Source: Ramazzottius varieornatus (lineage: Eukaryota; Tardigrada; Eutardigrada; Parachela; Ramazzottiidae). From it: a stretch of DNA of 64,000 nucleotides. The stretch is from contig BDGG01000015.1 in assembly GCA_001949185.1 (NCBI GenBank), positions 1,096,314 through 1,160,313 of the forward strand. Reading direction: 5' to 3'. Shown here piece after piece: positions 60,355-64,000 of this stretch. The first letter of the stretch is position 1; every line of letters begins with the position of its first letter. A program made the position numbers and the translations under genes. The notes beneath the pieces are model-generated. The model was not told the origin of the DNA and made no database searches. It worked only from the letters and a program-made list of their open reading frames with translations.

Positions 60355-61512
60355 ATCCTCATCACTGTCCACCACCCTTCTAATTCCACTTCATAACCCT
60401 CAATCTTCCTTTGCAGATAGCAGCTTATGCGCAAATTAAGGGACTACAGTAGGGAAGATTTTCGGCAAATGATTATTGACAGGTACGGTTCTTGCATGGC
60501 AGAAAAGGCAAAAGTCAAGACAAAGCCATTACGGCACTTGAGAGACTAAAGCTTATGAAATACAGTGTCGAACAAATGCGGAGAAGAAATATCGATGATT
60601 GATAGGAAGAATGTTGTGGTTGTGGCCAGCTCTATGGCAAAGTGGAGCAAGAGAAGGAAGGCCATTTGCCATGCATGGCAGACTGCGCTTGTATGGAAAG
60701 CCGTACGGCAGTTCGCTCGTTGACTCCAACGCGCGGAGCTGCTGGCTCGTTGACACGGCCACCATGGGCCAATCGCTTTTCCCCTATCTCCTCTCGTGGC
60801 GGCCTTCCGGACAAACTACCTTATTACAGCCACTTCCGCTGCTGCTTTTCAAACTGAGAAATCTATCGCCAAGTACCACAGGCAAATGTGGCCGTTTGCC
60901 GTATGCTCTACAAGCTCCTTCGTCCTGCACTCTCACTGCCTCTCCACCAAACTGTCATCAAGTGGCGCAGGCTAGACCGTTGCGCTCTTTCCATTTGGCC
61001 ATCCTTTGGCAAATCACAAACTGCCCGCTGCGCAATTTATTGAGGCCCAGAACCAAGTCTTCGAAGTGCCCAACAGATCTAAGCGCTACAACGCAAGGAA
61101 GAACAGCCTTTACAGCCCATTGTTTTTATTTGACCTCTTGCTTGATCGAAGGGGCAGACTTTAGTTCTTGACGATGATTACTGATACCATAAAATTAATA
61201 AGATAAAGCAATAACTAAGGGTAAAGAATGATAAGAAGACATGCTGCTGTCGTATATGCTGAAAAAAAAGAGGTTGATTAATAATATGAAGAAGCTGCAG
61301 AGATCGGTGGCCGACAGAACAGACACACTGTGTAAAATCTCTTCTGTAAAGGGGGGCCCTTTCAAATGGTTCAAAAAGACTCATCATTTGCAGAGTCTCT
61401 CCTCGAGCGCGCACTGTCACAAAGCAGTAAGAGGTATAAGAGATTGCAAGCAATCAAAAAACATAACAGACAAACAACTTTTATTGTCAAAAAGTGGCAT
61501 GACCTATTTGGC
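60355..61512. other. Gap between CHD-like gene 3' end and PAR-bZIP start
   Basis: 1.16 kb between two minus-strand genes. It holds the short CHD 3' untranslated region and the PAR-bZIP promoter. Two copies of GCTCGTTGAC (60715-60724, 60745-60754) lie about 360-400 nt upstream of the bZIP start. An open frame at 60599-61171 lacks any recognisable feature. Confidence 0.5.
61480..61485 (-). terminator. Poly(A) signal AATAAA for the CHD-like gene
   Basis: TTTATT on the + strand reads AATAAA only about 28 nt after the stop codon, which would give an unusually short 3' untranslated region. Confidence 0.55.
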
Positions 61513-64000
61513 TCATTCGGAGGCTTCCTCGTCGCTGTCTTCTTGGTGCTGCCTCCTCTCCTTGTCCTTCTTGTCCCTCTCCCTCTGCATGGAGGCCGAG
61601 TTCTTGTGGGAGGAAGTGGTGGAAGCTTTGGAGCGTTCTGCAATGCGCATGGAGGCTTCCGATGAGGCGGCAGGTGAGAGGGCCGACCTTTGGGAAGGAG
61701 TGCCTTCCTTGTCTCTTCCTCCTTTCCTGGGCTTCTCCGAACTAGCCCGCGACGAGCTGCTCGTCGCCGTCGCCGTCGTAGCTTCTTCGCCACCTCCAAA
61801 GCCATTCATCAGGGGGTTGGGTAAGCCAAAAGGGAAGCCGGCAAAGCCCTGAGAGAAGATGGGGTGAAGGCCAGCAAAGAGGCCGGCTTGGGGGAAGATG
61901 AAGGGTAGCTGGGACTGCATCATGGAGTCCATGGCCTGTTGAGAGGCCTTGTCTTCCTTGTCCTTCTTCTTGCGCTCCTTGGCCGACTCCTTGTCCTCCT
62001 TCTTGGGGCTGCTCTTGCCCTCCTCGCCGCTCTTCTTCTCGCTGTGGGCCGCCATCATCTCTTCGCCCGTCATGCCGCCCATCAAGCCGGAAAAGTTCAT
62101 GGAAAAGGGCGGTAAAGGGGGGAAGGCAAAGGGCATGCGCGGGTTGGAGAAGCCAGAGAGGAGGTTGGGGAAGGCGGCGGCGAAGGGGTGGTTGCCAAAG
62201 ATGGCGGCCGCAGCCTCGGCCTCGGCCTCGGCCGTCTCTTGGCCCTTGCGTCGCTTGGAGGAGGTGCAGGCTGACAGGCTTTGCCTCATCTTGGCCGCAC
62301 TGTCTTGGCGGATAATGTCGGCCCAGGAAGGGTCAATGTCAAAGTCCTTGTTGCCTTCCAACCACGTACCCAAGTTCTTCAGTTGCGGGGCCTTGCGACC
62401 CGACATCTTCTTGCCGTTCTTACGGTTGATGACTGTCACGTTCTCCTCACCCGACAGGTGCACTTGCTGCTCCGACGAGGTACTGACACCATCTCGAGAC
62501 GACGGTTTGCTGGAAGGCATCGATCCGTTGGTTAAAGCCTACAGAGTATATTCAGCCCCTTAGTCAAATAGTCACCACCAAGAAACACTAATTTATAAAT
62601 GGAGGACTCAACAACTTTGATGATGACCATCTTGCAAGCAGCGTGCCAAGAGGTGTGGTGGCACGTTGCTGTGTCAAGACCCATGGTCAGAACAGACAGT
62701 TGGTGGTACCTCAGGGAAGACCATGGGGGGAAAGTTGAAGGCTGTGGTATCGACGACGTAGTTGTCATGCCTCATCAGCCAGTGGGCCAAGTCCTTCCTC
62801 TTGGGCGCTTTGTCACCCTGCAGGATACTGCCATCACGGAGGTTGATGACAGGGACACGGCCGTCAGGATCCATGGGGTCCATCTCCGTCTCCACCTCTT
62901 GCTTTCGCTTCTTCAGCAACTTGTCCACCTACAAAAGCCCACCACATTCTATCCATGCTGCAGCTGGCTGACACTTGAGCTTCATCATTAACAGCCTACC
63001 TTTTGGCTCAGCTTCTCCCCCTTCCTCTCCAGGCCGACATCTTTCTTGCCCTTATTGCCCGTGGTGGTCGTACTAGGGCTTGAGGAGGTGGAGGGTCGGC
63101 CTTTGCCAGTCAAGTCCAGGACGCCTTCCATCTCCTCCTGACCTTGGCTGGCGCTGACTTTCTGATGAGCCGGTGGTGGAGGTCGCGAAATGTCACTCTT
63201 CTTCTCCGACCTGTCAGCCGACCGCTCGGCTCCACTGTGGGCCAGCTTGCGGCTGGATGATGGTGACGAGGCCCTCCGTGAAGACTGTGCTTGGGACTGT
63301 ACGGCCTGGGCAGCGGAAATGAGGGCTTGCTGCTGCTGCAGCAAGGCTTGATGGGCAGCCTGGTACTGCGCCATACGTTCAGCTTCGATCTCCGCTCGGG
63401 GTCTCCTTCCTAGACACACAGCAAGCAAAACCCATCATTACAAACCAGTACCACTTTCCTTGACGTCCAAGACACTTCGGCCAATTCTTCCTAGAGGCCG
63501 GCCAAGGAAATAAATGTACAAGATAGGCTAACCCTTAGTGGCGCACGCTGCCAGTCAACAACAACACCACAGTGAGAAGGTGCGCCACTTGAGACAAGCA
63601 TATTTCTTGTAGTAGTAGTAGGAAGTAGCGGACAAGGCCGTCCTCGGTCCCCCAACTTGGCCTGCCCATTGCTGGAAGAAGCGCTACAGTGAAGAGCCTT
63701 ACTTACCTCGTCGTCGTTTGGTTTCAGCCAGGCCATTCAAGCCGGGAATGTGTCCAGCGGCGGCCAGCATGGCAAAGTCGGGGTTGTCCATGAAGCTGTC
63801 GGACAGTTGGGCGCTGCTGAGTGAGGCGGTGGAGGAGAGGGGGACCGCTGCGGGCATGGCCGTAGTCGTGGTCAGGGAGGACTCGTCGACGATCTTGGCC
63901 GACAGCATCTCCTGTTGGCGCTTGCTGGGCCAGCGGTTCTGCTCCACACAATAGCAAATGTGCTCCAAGCGGGCCTGGATGGCGCGGTCCGAGGGCCAAC
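61513..64000 (-). CDS. CHD6-9/Kismet chromatin remodeller, C-terminal part
   Basis: 3' end of a class III CHD gene; the chromodomains and helicase lie beyond the right edge. Exons: 63707-64000 (continuing off the edge), 63000-63409, 62710-62928, 61513-62538, with phases 1, 0, 0. The rightmost exon reads WPSDRAIQARLEHICYCVEQNRWP, typical of CHD7-9. An AT-hook-like KRRRGRRPRAE spans the next junction, followed by a Gln-rich and Ser-rich region. Two BRK domains follow: RVPVINLRDGSILQGDKAPK and NVTVINRKNGKKMSGRKAPQ, the second continuing to LGTWLEGNKDFDID. The C-terminal 250 residues are Ala/Phe/Pro-rich, then Lys/Glu-rich and Ser-rich, ending EDSDEEASE. The paired BRK domains and order make the class III assignment strong. 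The single gene would be equally related to CHD6, 7, 8 and 9. Confidence 0.95.

Noticed and set aside
60599-61171. 190-codon + strand open frame upstream of the PAR-bZIP gene
   Set aside because: Composition is irregular (Leu/Pro/Ser mix without domains) and it overlaps the likely promoter; no evidence of coding.
61949-62563. 204-codon + strand open frame rich in Ser/Leu
   Set aside because: Antisense to the last CHD exon, whose low-complexity coding sequence leaves the other strand open.

Overview
The window is nuclear DNA from an animal. Every confident gene has GT-AG introns, mostly 50-600 nt, and the set is metazoan: afadin, Notch, Homer, FoxO, a PAR-bZIP factor, calcineurin A, a P5A ATPase, a CHD6-9/kismet remodeller, a vitellogenin-type lipid carrier and a CUB-trypsin. 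Gaps between genes are short (0.3-3 kb). Several products, such as a Notch with only 15 EGF repeats, do not look like insects or vertebrates. My best guess is a compact-genome invertebrate, possibly an early-branching one such as a sponge. That is inference; no sequence here names the species.

Layout: afadin 3'-truncated (1-2649, -); CUB/trypsin serine protease (5759-8041, +); complete Notch (8470-17843, -) with a 2.8 kb intron 2; ATP13A1-type P5A ATPase (19097-24377, +); calcineurin A (26460-30080, +); a 1405-residue protein I do not recognise with six ~49-residue tandem repeats (31492-36321, -); large lipid transfer protein (36659-46411, -); Homer (47767-51303, -); FoxO (52509-54437, +); HLF/TEF-like PAR-bZIP (55375-60354, -); C-terminal part of a CHD6-9/kismet protein (61513-64000, -). 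I built the exon chains by hand from splice signals. For all nine complete genes the joined phases close in frame, giving 510, 1564, 1208, 563, 1405, 2253, 399, 546 and 332 aa.

Mobile DNA is limited to small non-coding elements. Five short inverted-repeat elements are flanked by TA (MITE-like, Tc1/mariner-type ends) and represent four families. Four of them lie in introns. There is also one possible tRNA-derived SINE. No autonomous transposon, rRNA, functional tRNA or CRISPR array was seen.

Functionally, most genes are signalling or gene-control hubs: junctions (afadin), cell fate (Notch), Ca2+ signalling (calcineurin, Homer), insulin/stress response (FoxO), transcription (PAR-bZIP, CHD). 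Nothing indicates an operon or co-transcription; they are neighbours, several in divergent or convergent pairs. The best candidates for something new are the repeat protein at 31.5-36.3 kb, the unusual C-terminal end of the lipid carrier, a MITE that forms part of a splice donor, and a recurrent 10-mer in and upstream of the PAR-bZIP gene.
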